This document shows positions 18,844 to 27,013 of a stretch of 64,000 nt of DNA, one piece after another (the stretch's first letter is position 1; every line of letters starts with the position of its first letter). Source of the DNA: Phenylobacterium immobile (ATCC 35973) (GTDB lineage: Bacteria > Pseudomonadota > Alphaproteobacteria > Caulobacterales > Caulobacteraceae); the NCBI RefSeq assembly GCF_001375595.1, contig NZ_CVJQ01000001.1:2135001-2199000 (forward strand), in the 5' to 3' direction. The position numbers and the translations under genes were made by a program. Under the pieces are notes generated by a model, which saw only the letters and a program-made list of their open reading frames with translations, did no database searches and was not told the DNA's origin.

Positions 18844-20289
18844 TTAGACGAAGTTGTCCGCGCCGATGTTGGCGGCCGAGATGCCGTTGATCTGAACGAC
18901 GGTCGAGAAGGCCCAGTCGAAGCCCGCGCCCGGATCCAGGTCCACCGCGTGGCTGAAGACCAGCACGTTGGCGCCCAGTTGGACGGCGACGTATTGGACC
19001 GCGAAGGGGTCCTGGGTCTTGGCCAGGATCGCGGCGTCCAGCGCATCACCGTAGTCGGTGATCGAGGCGTCGACGATCTCACGGTAGCTGAAGGCGTCGC
19101 CCATCACGCCCAGACCGAAGTCCAGGATGTCGACCGAGGTCCAGTCGATGATGGTGTCGGCGTTGCCGACCAGGGTGTCGACGTCCGAGCTGTCAGTCGG
19201 CGGAACCGAGTCGGCCGCGTCGAACATGAAGGTGTCCGAACCCGTGCCACCCGAGAGGATGTCTTGGCCCGTACCGCCGTCGAGGGTGTCGTCGCTCGCG
19301 CCGCCTTGGAGGACGTCACGGCCAGCGCCGCCATCGAGGAAGTCAGCGCCCGAGTCGCCCGACAGGGTGTCGTTGCCGCCATTGCCGATCAGGGTGTCGT
19401 TGTCTTGACCGCCGAGGAAGAAGTCATGACCCGTGCTGCCGGAGATGAAGTCATCGCCTTCGTTGCCGTTCATCTGGCCGCTGAGTTGGCCGGCGGTGCC
19501 GTCGACGTGGATGAGGTCATCACCTTCGCCGCCCGAGACCGTCACGGCGTCATCACCGGTGTCGATGTGGTCGTCGTCAGCGCCGGCGTCGACCGTGTCG
19601 TTGCCGTTGCCGGTGAAGATGTAGTCTTCACCCGCGCCGCCGAAGATCGAGGACGAGCCAGCGCCGCCGTTGATTTCGTCGTCGCCCAGGTCGCCGCTGA
19701 TGTAGCCGCTGCCCGCGCCGGCGTTGATGGTGTCGTCGCCTTGACCGCCCAGCAGGGTGTCAGCAGCCGCCGAACCGTTGATGGTGTCTTCGCCGAGGTT
19801 GCCGTTGACGAAGTTGGCGCTGTCGCCAGCCGAAGCCACGATCAGGTCGTCGCCTTGACCGCCGTAGATGGTGTCCGAACCAACGCCGCCCGTCAGGGTG
19901 TCTTGGCCTTGGTTGCCTTGCAGCAGGTCATTGCCAGCGCCGCCCGACAGGGCGTCGTTGCCGGCGAGGCCGAACAGGGCGTCATTGCCAGCGTTCGTCG
20001 CGCCGACGTCGCCGCCGCCCGAGGCTTGGAAGCCGACATAGAGCTGCGAGCCGTCGCCGAACACGAACACGTTGTTCGCGCCCGAGATGCCGGCGCCGAA
20101 GATCTTGGTCACGCCGCCGATGGTGATTTGGATCGTCGCCGGGGTCGTGGCGTCCGGCGTAACAACCGGCGGCACGTACAGGACGGTCGCTTGGTTGGCC
20201 GAGACCGCGCCCGAGACGAGGATGTCGTCAGCGGTGGTCGCGCCAGCGGCTTGGGCCGCTGTGATCGTCGCGAAATTATAAGTCGCCAT
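18844..20289 (-). CDS. RTX repeat protein 2, paralogue of protein 1
   Basis: A 481-residue protein with the same layout as its neighbour: N-terminus MATYNFATITAAQAAGATT, about 25 calcium-binding nonapeptides (about 100-345), and a C-terminal domain with ADTIIDWTSVDILDFG, YVAVQLGANVLVF and a final NFV. The shared C-terminal domain supports type I secretion. Repeat codons differ from the neighbour: CAA and GGT are frequent here where the first gene uses CAG and GGC, which may reflect selection for high expression. GGAGAG five bases before the ATG is a good ribosome binding site. A surface-layer-like or matrix role is possible but unproven; no type I transporter genes are in the window. Confidence 0.87.
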   Translation of the reverse strand: MATYNFATITAAQAAGATTADDILVSGAVSANQATVLYVPPVVTPDATTPATIQITIGGVTKIFGAGISGANNVFVFGDGSQLYVGFQASGGGDVGATNAGNDALFGLAGNDALSGGAGNDLLQGNQGQDTLTGGVGSDTIYGGQGDDLIVASAGDSANFVNGNLGEDTINGSAAADTLLGGQGDDTINAGAGSGYISGDLGDDEINGGAGSSSIFGGAGEDYIFTGNGNDTVDAGADDDHIDTGDDAVTVSGGEGDDLIHVDGTAGQLSGQMNGNEGDDFISGSTGHDFFLGGQDNDTLIGNGGNDTLSGDSGADFLDGGAGRDVLQGGASDDTLDGGTGQDILSGGTGSDTFMFDAADSVPPTDSSDVDTLVGNADTIIDWTSVDILDFGLGVMGDAFSYREIVDASITDYGDALDAAILAKTQDPFAVQYVAVQLGANVLVFSHAVDLDPGAGFDWAFSTVVQINGISAANIGADNFV

Positions 20290-20592
20290 TTAGTCTCTCC
20301 AGTTCGATTGCGCCGAAGCTTACTGCCCCAGCGGCGCCAAAAGAGCCGCACCCGGTTCGCACGCCGGGGTTTCTCCGATCGCCACCGCTAGAGGCAACCA
20401 GGGTCTCAGTAAATGGGAATGCGTTACGGGAAATGTGAACAATTGTGTCTTGTTGTAAATTTACGACATTTTAATTGCGCGTATCTCGCACCGTCCATAA
20501 GCGGGAGAGCTGACCGCCGCGCGTCTGCGCAGCTGTCGGGGCCCACCCGGTTCGGCTTCTCCAGTTCCCGGGGAAATTCCGTGGCCTAGTCT
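20290..20592 (-). promoter_or_regulatory. Long A/T-rich upstream region of RTX gene 2
   Basis: No gene is seen here. About 20,400-20,480 is strikingly A/T-rich for this genome and carries two short perfect palindromes, ACAATTGT (20439-20446) and GTAAATTTAC (20455-20464), about 150-175 bases upstream of the RTX start. This looks like a regulated promoter region with a long 5' leader. No specific regulator can be named from the sequence. Confidence 0.45.
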
Positions 20593-20596
20593 CAAA

Positions 20597-20625
20597 GCTC
20601 TGGAGCGTGCGCCGCGCTCCAGAGC
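20597..20625 (-). terminator. Terminator of the response-regulator gene
   Basis: A perfect 11-bp stem, GCTCTGGAGCG with its complement and a seven-base loop, lies 22 bases past the stop of the gene at 20647 and is followed on the minus strand by TTTGAGA. Confidence 0.65.
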
Positions 20626-20646
20626 GATGACTGCTCAGCTCGGCGC

Positions 20647-21339
20647 CTATCCCTTAAGCAGATCTAGCTGGTAGCCGTAGCTGTAGACGGTGGACAGGCG
20701 AGCGCCGTTTGCAGGGGTCAAGCCAAGCTTGTTGCGGATGCGCGACACATGTGTGTCCAGCGTCCGTGTCGGAACGTCAGGATTGCGCCCCCACACCGCT
20801 TCCAGCGCATAGGCTCGAGACAGCGGTCGACCAACGTTGGCGAACAACAGTTCGGCGAGGGCGAATTCCATGCGCGTCAGTGCGATGTCGCGGCCGTCCA
20901 GACGGATCGCGCGCTGCGCCGGATCGATCTCGAAATCGCCGACGCGCCAGACTTTTCGCAGGTCGCCTGCCGGTGCGGCCCGGCGTAGCGCGGCGCGAAC
21001 CCGCGCCACCAGCACCGCCGGCGAAGGCGTGGCGTCGAGGCAGTCGTCCGCCCCGGCCTCAAGGATCGCAGCGATATCGTCCTGCGAGGCGGACGGCGCG
21101 ATCACCAGCAGCGGCGCTGCGGCCGCTGGCCCCAGTCGAACCTGGCGTACGAGGTCGGAGGCCGCCCCATCGTCACCCCGTCCGTGGATAAGGATCACGT
21201 CAAAGGTTTCGCGGCCAAACACCCTGCCCGCTTCCTCAGCGCCGCGCAGAACCCAGCAGGCGAGATCGGCCGCTTCCAGCACGCCAGCGAGATCGGCCTG
21301 CGCGTCTCCATCCGCACTGATCAACGCCACCCGCGCCAC
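20647..21339 (-). CDS. OmpR/PhoB-type regulator with a degenerate receiver domain
   Basis: A 230-residue protein. Residues 1-118 have the receiver fold but lack its chemistry: the phospho-accepting Asp is replaced by His52 (FDVILIHGRG), only one acidic-pocket Asp remains (LISADG), and the conserved Lys is Ala103 (DDCLDATP). Residues 125-228 are an intact winged-helix DNA-binding domain (RMEFALAELLFANVGRPLSR, RTLDTHVSRIRNKL, STVYSYGYQL). It probably binds DNA without phosphorylation. No histidine kinase is adjacent. It sits next to the RTX genes and could control them, but nothing in the sequence proves this. Confidence 0.88.
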   Translation of the reverse strand: MARVALISADGDAQADLAGVLEAADLACWVLRGAEEAGRVFGRETFDVILIHGRGDDGAASDLVRQVRLGPAAAAPLLVIAPSASQDDIAAILEAGADDCLDATPSPAVLVARVRAALRRAAPAGDLRKVWRVGDFEIDPAQRAIRLDGRDIALTRMEFALAELLFANVGRPLSRAYALEAVWGRNPDVPTRTLDTHVSRIRNKLGLTPANGARLSTVYSYGYQLDLLKG

Positions 21340-21374
21340 GATCGCCCGCTGCTCCCGTCAGTCCTGCATCTTCC

Positions 21375-21461
21375 TGGTGCGGGCGGCCGGGCTTGAACCG
21401 GCAAGGCCTTGCGGCCGACGGATTTTAAGTCCGTTGCGTCTACCAATTTCGCCACGCCCGC
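21375..21461 (-). tRNA. tRNA-Leu (anticodon UAA)
   Basis: On the minus strand the 87-base gene starts GCGGGCGTGGCGAAATTGG and ends GCCCGCACCA. The acceptor stem GCGGGCG/CGCCCGC is complete, the anticodon loop reads CTTAAAA (anticodon TAA), there is a long variable arm (CGGCCGCAAGGCCTTG region) typical of a class II tRNA, and the T-loop reads GGTTCAAGC. The 3' CCA is encoded. Confidence 0.96.
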
Positions 21462-21503
21462 GGCGCTGAGAATCCTAGCGGCGCCTGAAGGCGCAAGGAA
21501 GCC

Positions 21504-22274
21504 TCAGCTTGCCGGATCGACCTCTTCGACCTGGGTGATTCCCTTTTCGGCCAGGGCGGCGATCAGCTCAGCCGTGGCGATCGCCAACTCATCCGGGTCG
21601 CGGCTGCGCAGGACCAGGTTGGAGCCCACCCCTTGCGGCCCGTTGAAGGGATAGCTGCCCAGCGACATCGACCGGTGCGCCTTGGCCACGGCCTCCAACG
21701 GCGCGGCGATCACGCCCTCGCCTGTGCCGGTCACCCGCACCGTCCGCGAGATCGTAATCTTGCCGCCCTTCAGCCGTGGCCCGACGTCCTCGAGCATGCC
21801 GCGCATGATGTTGGGCACGCCAGCCAGGGTGAAGACATTGCCGATGGTGAAGCCAGGCGGACCAGCGACGATATTCCTGATCAGCTCGCCGCCTACCGGC
21901 ACGCGCGCCATGCGCCGCCGCGCCGGCGTCAGCTCATAGCCCGAGCGCGCGATCATGCCGGCGATGATCTCCGGATGCTCCTCCAGCGGCACGCCGAACG
22001 CGGCCGCCACGCAGTCGGCGGTGATGTCGTCGTGGGTCGGGCCGATACCGCCGGTGGTGACGACATAATCATAGCGGGCGCGCAACGCGTTCAGGGCGGC
22101 GACCACATCCTCGAGCACATCGGGCACGACGCGGGCCTCGACCACATCGACGCCGTGAACGCCGAAGTAGCGCGAGATGTCTCGCAGGTTGGTGTCCTGG
22201 GTGCGCCCCGACAGGATCTCGTCGCCGATGATCAGAACAGCGGCGGTGACGGGCTTTTCGACGTTCTCTTCCAT
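21504..22274 (-). CDS. Molybdopterin-binding domain protein (CinA N-terminal type)
   Basis: A 256-residue protein related to the N-terminal half of competence/damage-inducible protein CinA. The MoaB/Mog-like fold is marked by VLIIGDEILSGRTQDTN at about 12-28 and TTGGIGPTHDDITAD at about 72-86. It lacks the C-terminal nicotinamide-nucleotide amidase domain of full CinA; stand-alone forms of this length are common in alphaproteobacteria. The substrate is unknown. It is divergent from sfsA across 59 bases. Confidence 0.88.
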   Translation of the reverse strand: MEENVEKPVTAAVLIIGDEILSGRTQDTNLRDISRYFGVHGVDVVEARVVPDVLEDVVAALNALRARYDYVVTTGGIGPTHDDITADCVAAAFGVPLEEHPEIIAGMIARSGYELTPARRRMARVPVGGELIRNIVAGPPGFTIGNVFTLAGVPNIMRGMLEDVGPRLKGGKITISRTVRVTGTGEGVIAAPLEAVAKAHRSMSLGSYPFNGPQGVGSNLVLRSRDPDELAIATAELIAALAEKGITQVEEVDPAS

Positions 22275-22333
22275 GGTCCTGGCATAGACCCGACCGCTTT
22301 CCAGGCAAAGCCGGCGCGGCTAGCTAGAGCATC

Positions 22334-23035
22334 ATGCAGTTTGCCTCGCCCCTTGCCCGCGGAACCCTCGTCAGCCGTTACAAGCGCTTCTTCGCCGACG
22401 TGGCGCTGGACGACGGGACGATGGTCACCGCCCACTGTCCGAACCCGGGCGCCATGCTGGGGCTGAACGCGCCGGGCCTGCGCGCCTGGGTGTCGCGATC
22501 CGACTCGCCGACCCGCAAGCTCGCCCACACGCTGGAACTGGTCGAGGCGGATGGCGGGCTGGTGGGGATCAACACCATGCATCCCAACCGACTGGTCGCC
22601 GAGGCGCTCGCCGCGGACGCCATCCCGGAACTGGTCGGCTACGAGACCATCCGCCGTGAGGTGAAGTACGGCGAGGCCAGCCGCGTCGACTTTCTCCTGC
22701 AGAACAAAGATCGGCCGGACTGCTGGCTGGAGATCAAGAACTGCCACCTGCGACGCACGGGCGATCTGGCGGAATTTCCCGACTGCGTGGCGGCCCGATC
22801 CTCCAAGCACCTGCGCGAACTGGCCGCCATGGCTGCGGCGGGCGACCGTGCGGTGGCGCTCTTTGTCGTCCAGCGCACCGATTGCGAAGGCTTCGCGGCC
22901 TGCGCCGAGCTCGACCCCGTGTTCGCCCGCACGCTGGACGAGGTTTCGGACAGGGGCGTTGAGGTGCTGGTCTACGCCTGCGACATCACCACCAATTCGG
23001 TGACGATCAGCCGTCCATTGCCGTGGCGGCGGTAG
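22334..23035 (+). CDS. sfsA: SfsA family protein (sugar fermentation stimulation)
   Basis: A 233-residue SfsA homologue with the family hallmarks [44 protein letters not shown] and [18 protein letters not shown]. The PD-type and EIK residues suggest a nuclease-like fold, and the family has been linked to nucleic-acid binding and sugar metabolism in E. coli. The length is normal. It is followed by a 130-base gap and then map. Confidence 0.93.
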   Translation: MQFASPLARGTLVSRYKRFFADVALDDGTMVTAHCPNPGAMLGLNAPGLRAWVSRSDSPTRKLAHTLELVEADGGLVGINTMHPNRLVAEALAADAIPELVGYETIRREVKYGEASRVDFLLQNKDRPDCWLEIKNCHLRRTGDLAEFPDCVAARSSKHLRELAAMAAAGDRAVALFVVQRTDCEGFAACAELDPVFARTLDEVSDRGVEVLVYACDITTNSVTISRPLPWRR

Positions 23036-23165
23036 CCGGCGCCCTGCGCCAGACCGCACTGCCCAAGCCGCGCTCGATGCGTCGGCACGCCATTCGGCTC
23101 GCCCACGCTGGCCGGCGCGCGGCGACGGTTGAACTTGAGGCTCAGGATTGCGACATTAGCCTCCC

Positions 23166-23984
23166 ATGACAGATATCCTCGACATCGAGAGCCGCACCGG
23201 CGCCATCAAGATCCACGGCCCCGACGGCTTCGAAGGCATGCGCCGCGCGGGCAAGCTTGCGGCCGAATGCCTCGACATGCTGACGCCGCATGTCCAACCT
23301 GGCGTCTTGACCGACGAACTGGACCGCCTGGCGCGTGAGTTCATCCTGGACAACGGCGGCCTGCCTGCGTGCCTCGGCTACCGCGGCTACACCAAGACAG
23401 TTTGCATCAGCCCGAACCACGTCGTCTGCCATGGCATCCCGGGCGAGCGCACCCTGCGCGAGGGCGACATCGCCAATATCGATGTCACTGTCATCGTTGA
23501 CGGCTGGCACGGCGATACGTCTCGGATGTACGGCGTCGGCGAGGTCGCGCCGCGGGCCCGCCGCCTCGTCGAAGTCACCTATGAGGGCATCGCCCGCGGT
23601 CTTGCAGCCGTGAAACCCGGGGCCACGACCGGCGACATCGGCCACGCGATCCAGTCCTATGTGGAGGCCCAGCGCTGCTCGGTCGTGCGCGACTTCTGCG
23701 GGCACGGCCTGGGTAAGGTGTTTCACGACGCGCCGAACATCCTGCACTACGGCCGCCCCGGCGAGGGCGCGCCCTTGCGGGCCGGCATGTTCTTCACGAT
23801 CGAGCCGATGGTGAATCTGGGCAAGCCGCAGGTGAAGGTGCTGTCCGATGGCTGGACGGCGGTGACGCGGGACAAGTCGCTGTCGGCGCAATGCGAACAC
23901 TCGATCGGCGTGACGGAAGACGGGTTTGAAGTCTTCACCCTGTCGCCTGCGAGCCTGTTCCAGCCGCCGATCAAGAGCACCTGA
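23166..23984 (+). CDS. map: Type I methionine aminopeptidase
   Basis: A 272-residue type I enzyme that removes the initiator Met from nascent proteins. Metal and catalytic positions are visible: His in NHVVCHGIPG, two Asp in VIVDGWHGDTSRM, His in GHGLGKVFHDAPN, Glu in FTIEPMV and Glu in QCEHSIGVTEDG. A short N-terminal extension precedes the catalytic domain. The stop is five bases from the likely TTG start of the acetyltransferase gene, so the two may be co-transcribed. Confidence 0.96.
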   Translation: MTDILDIESRTGAIKIHGPDGFEGMRRAGKLAAECLDMLTPHVQPGVLTDELDRLAREFILDNGGLPACLGYRGYTKTVCISPNHVVCHGIPGERTLREGDIANIDVTVIVDGWHGDTSRMYGVGEVAPRARRLVEVTYEGIARGLAAVKPGATTGDIGHAIQSYVEAQRCSVVRDFCGHGLGKVFHDAPNILHYGRPGEGAPLRAGMFFTIEPMVNLGKPQVKVLSDGWTAVTRDKSLSAQCEHSIGVTEDGFEVFTLSPASLFQPPIKST

Positions 23985-23988
23985 CGCC

Positions 23989-24477
23989 TTGAGCCGCCTG
24001 CGGCTCGAACGCCTTGTCGAAAGGCCGGACTTTCATGTGCTCGAAGCGTTGGCGGGCGACAGCGAGTTGCTCAAGCTTGGCCTGGACGACGAACTGGATC
24101 TGTCCCGCCTGATGCTGGCCGCCTATCGCGGCGGCGTCGACGACGAGGGCGAAACCGAAGCCGACGCGTTGGCGCTTGTGCGCGACACCTTTGACGGCCG
24201 GGTCGGCCCTTTTCTACCTCACTGCTCCTTCGCGCGTTGGCGCGGCCGCGAGATGGTCGCCGCCGTGGTCGTCACGGTCTTCCAAGCCATGCCGATGATC
24301 GCCTTCTGCGTGACCGCGCCCGCCCACCAGCGGCAGGGTCACGGCGAGGCCTTGATCGCCGCAGCGATCACCGCCCTGGACGAGGCCGGCTGGGCCAAGG
24401 TCCAGTTGTTCGTCAATCCGCTTAACGAGCGCGCCCTCCGGCTGTACCGCCGGCTGGGCTTCTGCGAGCCGGCTTAG
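23989..24477 (+). CDS. GNAT family N-acetyltransferase
   Basis: A protein of about 162 residues. The acetyl-CoA site is the segment APAHQRQGHGEALIAAAI (motif Q/RxxGxG/A), followed by a beta bulge and FVNPLNERALRLYRRLGF, the standard GNAT C-terminus. The substrate is unknown. The start is inferred as TTG 23989, just after the map stop; an ATG at 23926 would overlap map by 59 bases and is unlikely. Confidence 0.83.
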   Translation: MSRLRLERLVERPDFHVLEALAGDSELLKLGLDDELDLSRLMLAAYRGGVDDEGETEADALALVRDTFDGRVGPFLPHCSFARWRGREMVAAVVVTVFQAMPMIAFCVTAPAHQRQGHGEALIAAAITALDEAGWAKVQLFVNPLNERALRLYRRLGFCEPA

Positions 24478-24510
24478 GCGGCGCTTGCATTCTGGGAACA
24501 TTTGCGGAAC

Positions 24511-25182
24511 ATGAAGGTCATGTCCGCCGTCCGCGACTCCGCCACCTCAGCTGACCTCTGGCCCGCCGCGCCTGAGCGCGCGCCGTCTCCGCATTACGCC
24601 GGTCATCGCGACCGGCTGCGCGAACGGGCGGACGCCGGCGGCTTGGCGGCCTTGCCTGACTACGAACTGCTCGAGATGATGCTGTTCCGCTCGGCGCCAC
24701 GCGGCGACGTAAAGCCCTTGGCCAAGGGCTTGATCGCGCGGTTCGGTTCCTTCGGCGCGGTTCTCGCGGCCGGTCCGCAAGCGTTGAAGACCGTGCCCGG
24801 CGTCGGCGAGGCGATCGCCAGAGATCTTGGCCTGGCGCATGAGGCCGCGCTGCGTTTGGCTCGGGAGGCGGTGGTTCGCCGACCCGTGATCTCGTCGTGG
24901 TCGGCCCTGCTGGCCTATGTGAAGGTCGCCCTGGCGCATGAACCGCGCGAGCAATTCCGCGTCCTATTCCTCGACAAGAAGAACCAGTTGATCGCCGACG
25001 AGGTGATGAATCGCGGCACAGTCGATCATGCCCCGGTCTATCCTCGCGAAGTGGCCCGCCGCGCGTTGGAGGTCTCCGCCAGTGCGATCATTCTCGTGCA
25101 CAATCATCCCACTCATCACTTTGGATCACGCTCAGTCACGCACAATACCGCTGATTCACAAGGGTTTTTGGGGTTGTCGTAG
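24511..25182 (+). pseudogene. radC: radC truncated by ICE integration
   Basis: The N-terminal helix-hairpin-helix part (VPGVGEAIARDLGL) and most of the JAB/MPN domain of the RadC family are intact: MNRGTVDHAPVYPREVARRA leads to SASAIILVHNHP. At the HNHP codons (about 25,108-25,112) homology stops. A normal RadC continues with SGDPTPS, which carries the remaining JAMM metal/catalytic Ser and Asp. Here the frame runs about 24 foreign residues into the mobile element and stops at 25182. The protein therefore lacks its active-site end and should be inactive. ATG 24511 or 24520 is the likely start. Confidence 0.85.
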
Positions 25183-25201
25183 AGTCGGATATCATGGCAT
25201 A

Positions 25202-25277
25202 GTGGGGTCGGTTTAGGGGGATCGAAGCCCTTTTTGACCCCAGTCGCCGACCCCACAAACCCGTCGAGCGACCCCAC
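25202..25277. repeat. Arm-type repeats next to the integrase (attL)
   Basis: Four copies of a nine-base motif: GTGGGGTCG at 25202-25210 (inverse orientation), TGACCCCAG at 25235-25243 (seven of nine matches), and CGACCCCAC at 25248-25256 and 25269-25277. A fifth partial copy, AACCCCAGT, lies at 25294. Clustered repeats between an attachment junction and a tyrosine integrase gene are the usual arm-type binding sites, and they would also autoregulate int. Confidence 0.65.
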
Positions 25278-25300
25278 TTGGAAGCCGATGGAGAACCCCA

Positions 25301-26554
25301 GTGCCAAGCCTTACCGATGGAGAAATACGCCGCGCCCTGAAGGAAGTGGAACAGACGGGAAAGCAGGTCAGCCTCGTCGATGGGGAGGGCCACGGAACGG
25401 GACGCCTCGTTCTTGTGATGAAGCCCATGCCGACCCGGGTCACCGCCGACTGGATGGCTCAGCAGTGGCGCGATCAGAAGCGCATTAAGAAAAAGCTCGG
25501 ATCATATCCTTCGATGCCACTGAGCAAGGCACGAGAGATGTTCAACCGCGATTTCGCGGACATGATCCAGAAGGGCCGCAGTATCAAGATCGCCGGCGAC
25601 ACGCGGCCTGGAACCGTCGCCGATCTCTTCGAGGCCTATGTCGCTTACCTCAAGGATGGGGAAAAATCGTCCTGGAAGGAGGCGGAAAAGGGCCTCAACA
25701 AGATCGCGGATACGCTGGGGCGTAACCGGCCTGCCCGTGACATCGAACCGGATGAGATCACGGCCATCCTCCGCCCCATCTATGAACGCGGCAAGCGCTC
25801 GATGGCCGATCATGTTCGAAGCTATATTCGATCCGCTTTTAGCTGGGGCCTCAAATCGGAGCACGACTACCGCTCAAACTCAGCACGTCGCTTCCGCTTG
25901 GTCTACAATCCGGCCGCAGGCATACCGACCGAACCCAAAAAGGTCGGAACGCGCTGGCTCGACGAGGATGAATTCCTCCGGCTCTACCGCTGGCTCGAAT
26001 GCCCCGATACTCCCGTGCATCCGCCATACACCCGCGCGGTCAGGCTTCTGATGCTGACCGGGCAGCGCGTACAGGAGATCGCACGCCTACACGTCGACCA
26101 GTGGGACGCGAAGGAACGGATCATCGACTGGTCTAAGACCAAGAACGGAAAACCCCACGCCATCCCCGTGCCGACAATCGCCGCAGAGCTCATCGCGTCC
26201 ATCAATGTGAACGAGCATGGCTGGTTCTTCCCCTCGGCAACTGACCCTTCCAAGCCGGTGAGCCACGGCACGCTCTATTCATTCATGTGGCGCCAGCGAG
26301 ACCGCGAGGTCATTCCTTACGTGACCAATCGCGATCTCCGGCGGACCTGGAAAACGCTGGCCGGCAAGGCTGGCTTGTCGAAGGAAATCCGGGATCGTTT
26401 GCAAAATCACACGCTGCAGGATGTCAGCTCCAAGAGCTACGATCGGTGGAACTATATGCCAGAGAAACGTGCCGCCATGGCAAAATGGCACAAGTTCGCT
26501 CGGGCCTTGCTGACTAAAAAGAAGAGCAGCGCCGCGCTGAAAAAGGCGGCCTGA
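25301..26554 (+). CDS. int: Tyrosine site-specific integrase of the ICE
   Basis: A 417-residue integrase with an N-terminal arm-binding domain (KKLGSYPSMPLSKAR), a core-binding domain (about 105-195) and a catalytic domain. Catalytic residues: Arg256 (MLTGQRVQEIARL), Arg347 (RDLRRTW), His370 (LQNHT) and nucleophile Tyr380 (SSKSYDRW). The first His of the usual HxxR box is Arg344 here, an uncommon substitution. The start is GTG 25301, with GGAG seven bases upstream; an ATG at 25288 is out of frame. It would integrate and, with an excision factor, excise the element at radC. Confidence 0.92.
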   Translation: MPSLTDGEIRRALKEVEQTGKQVSLVDGEGHGTGRLVLVMKPMPTRVTADWMAQQWRDQKRIKKKLGSYPSMPLSKAREMFNRDFADMIQKGRSIKIAGDTRPGTVADLFEAYVAYLKDGEKSSWKEAEKGLNKIADTLGRNRPARDIEPDEITAILRPIYERGKRSMADHVRSYIRSAFSWGLKSEHDYRSNSARRFRLVYNPAAGIPTEPKKVGTRWLDEDEFLRLYRWLECPDTPVHPPYTRAVRLLMLTGQRVQEIARLHVDQWDAKERIIDWSKTKNGKPHAIPVPTIAAELIASINVNEHGWFFPSATDPSKPVSHGTLYSFMWRQRDREVIPYVTNRDLRRTWKTLAGKAGLSKEIRDRLQNHTLQDVSSKSYDRWNYMPEKRAAMAKWHKFARALLTKKKSSAALKKAA

Positions 26555-26556
26555 GC

Positions 26557-26970
26557 GTGCGAGCTTTCTTGATTGCTGGCGCCGCGATGGCCATCGGCAC
26601 GGCGGCGCCGGCCCTCGCCGACCCATGCGAAGGCAGGCTCCCGTCGCGACCGGGTGTCACCTTCGTCGGGACCGTGCGCTATGTCGGCGATGGAGACGGT
26701 CTGTGCGTCGGCCACACTCCTGATCCAAATGAGTGGATCGAGGTTCGCCTAGCCGATTTCAATGCCCCGGAGTTGAACGCGCGTGATGGCTCTGCGGCCA
26801 AGGCGGTGCTCGAACGCCTGGCGCTGCGACGCGCCGTCACCTGCACGACGGAGCGCGGACGCAGCGGCCGTGTGGTTTCCTACGACCGGGTCATTGCCCG
26901 TTGTCGAATTGGCGAAAACAGCATCGGCGACCTGCTCCGTCAGGAAGGAAGCGTCGAGGGCGGCAACTGA
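26557..26970 (+). CDS. Secreted SNase-like (thermonuclease family) protein
   Basis: A 137-residue protein with a signal peptide (MRAFLIAGAAMAIGTAAPALA) and a staphylococcal-nuclease-like OB fold: VGDGDGLCVG (calcium-site region), VRLADFNAPELNA (the Arg and Glu of the active site) and RGRSGRVVSYDRVIARC. Two extra cysteine pairs suggest disulfides. The start is GTG 26557, two bases after the integrase stop, so it is probably co-transcribed with int. A periplasmic nuclease beside an integrase is recurrent in such elements; its purpose is unclear. Confidence 0.8.
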   Translation: MRAFLIAGAAMAIGTAAPALADPCEGRLPSRPGVTFVGTVRYVGDGDGLCVGHTPDPNEWIEVRLADFNAPELNARDGSAAKAVLERLALRRAVTCTTERGRSGRVVSYDRVIARCRIGENSIGDLLRQEGSVEGGN

Positions 26971-26987
26971 TGCGCCTTCGATTTTCA

Positions 26988-27013
26988 TTGACCAGACATA
27001 GCTTGGAGGCTAT
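26988..27013 (+). promoter_or_regulatory. Putative operator/promoter of the toxin-antitoxin pair
   Basis: A TTGACC box (26988-26993) precedes an inverted repeat ATAGC-N6-GCTAT (26998-27013) that encloses the GGAGG ribosome binding site and touches the toxin start codon. This is a plausible operator for the downstream HigA-like repressor. A TATATG that overlaps the start codon would be too late to be the -10 box, so the transcription start is undefined. Confidence 0.4.

Noticed and set aside
17173..20289. RTX toxin
   Set aside because: Only repeats and a secretion-type C-terminus are present; no pore-forming, protease or acylation-site domain is visible.
18949..20391. A 480-residue plus-strand frame and other long frames opposite the RTX genes
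   Set aside because: They are mirror images of the RTX repeats in GC-rich code; the minus-strand proteins have clear domains, ribosome binding sites and terminators.
21375..21461. tRNA-Leu as an attachment site of an element
   Set aside because: No repeated tRNA 3' end or integrase is nearby, and flanking genes are ordinary chromosomal genes.
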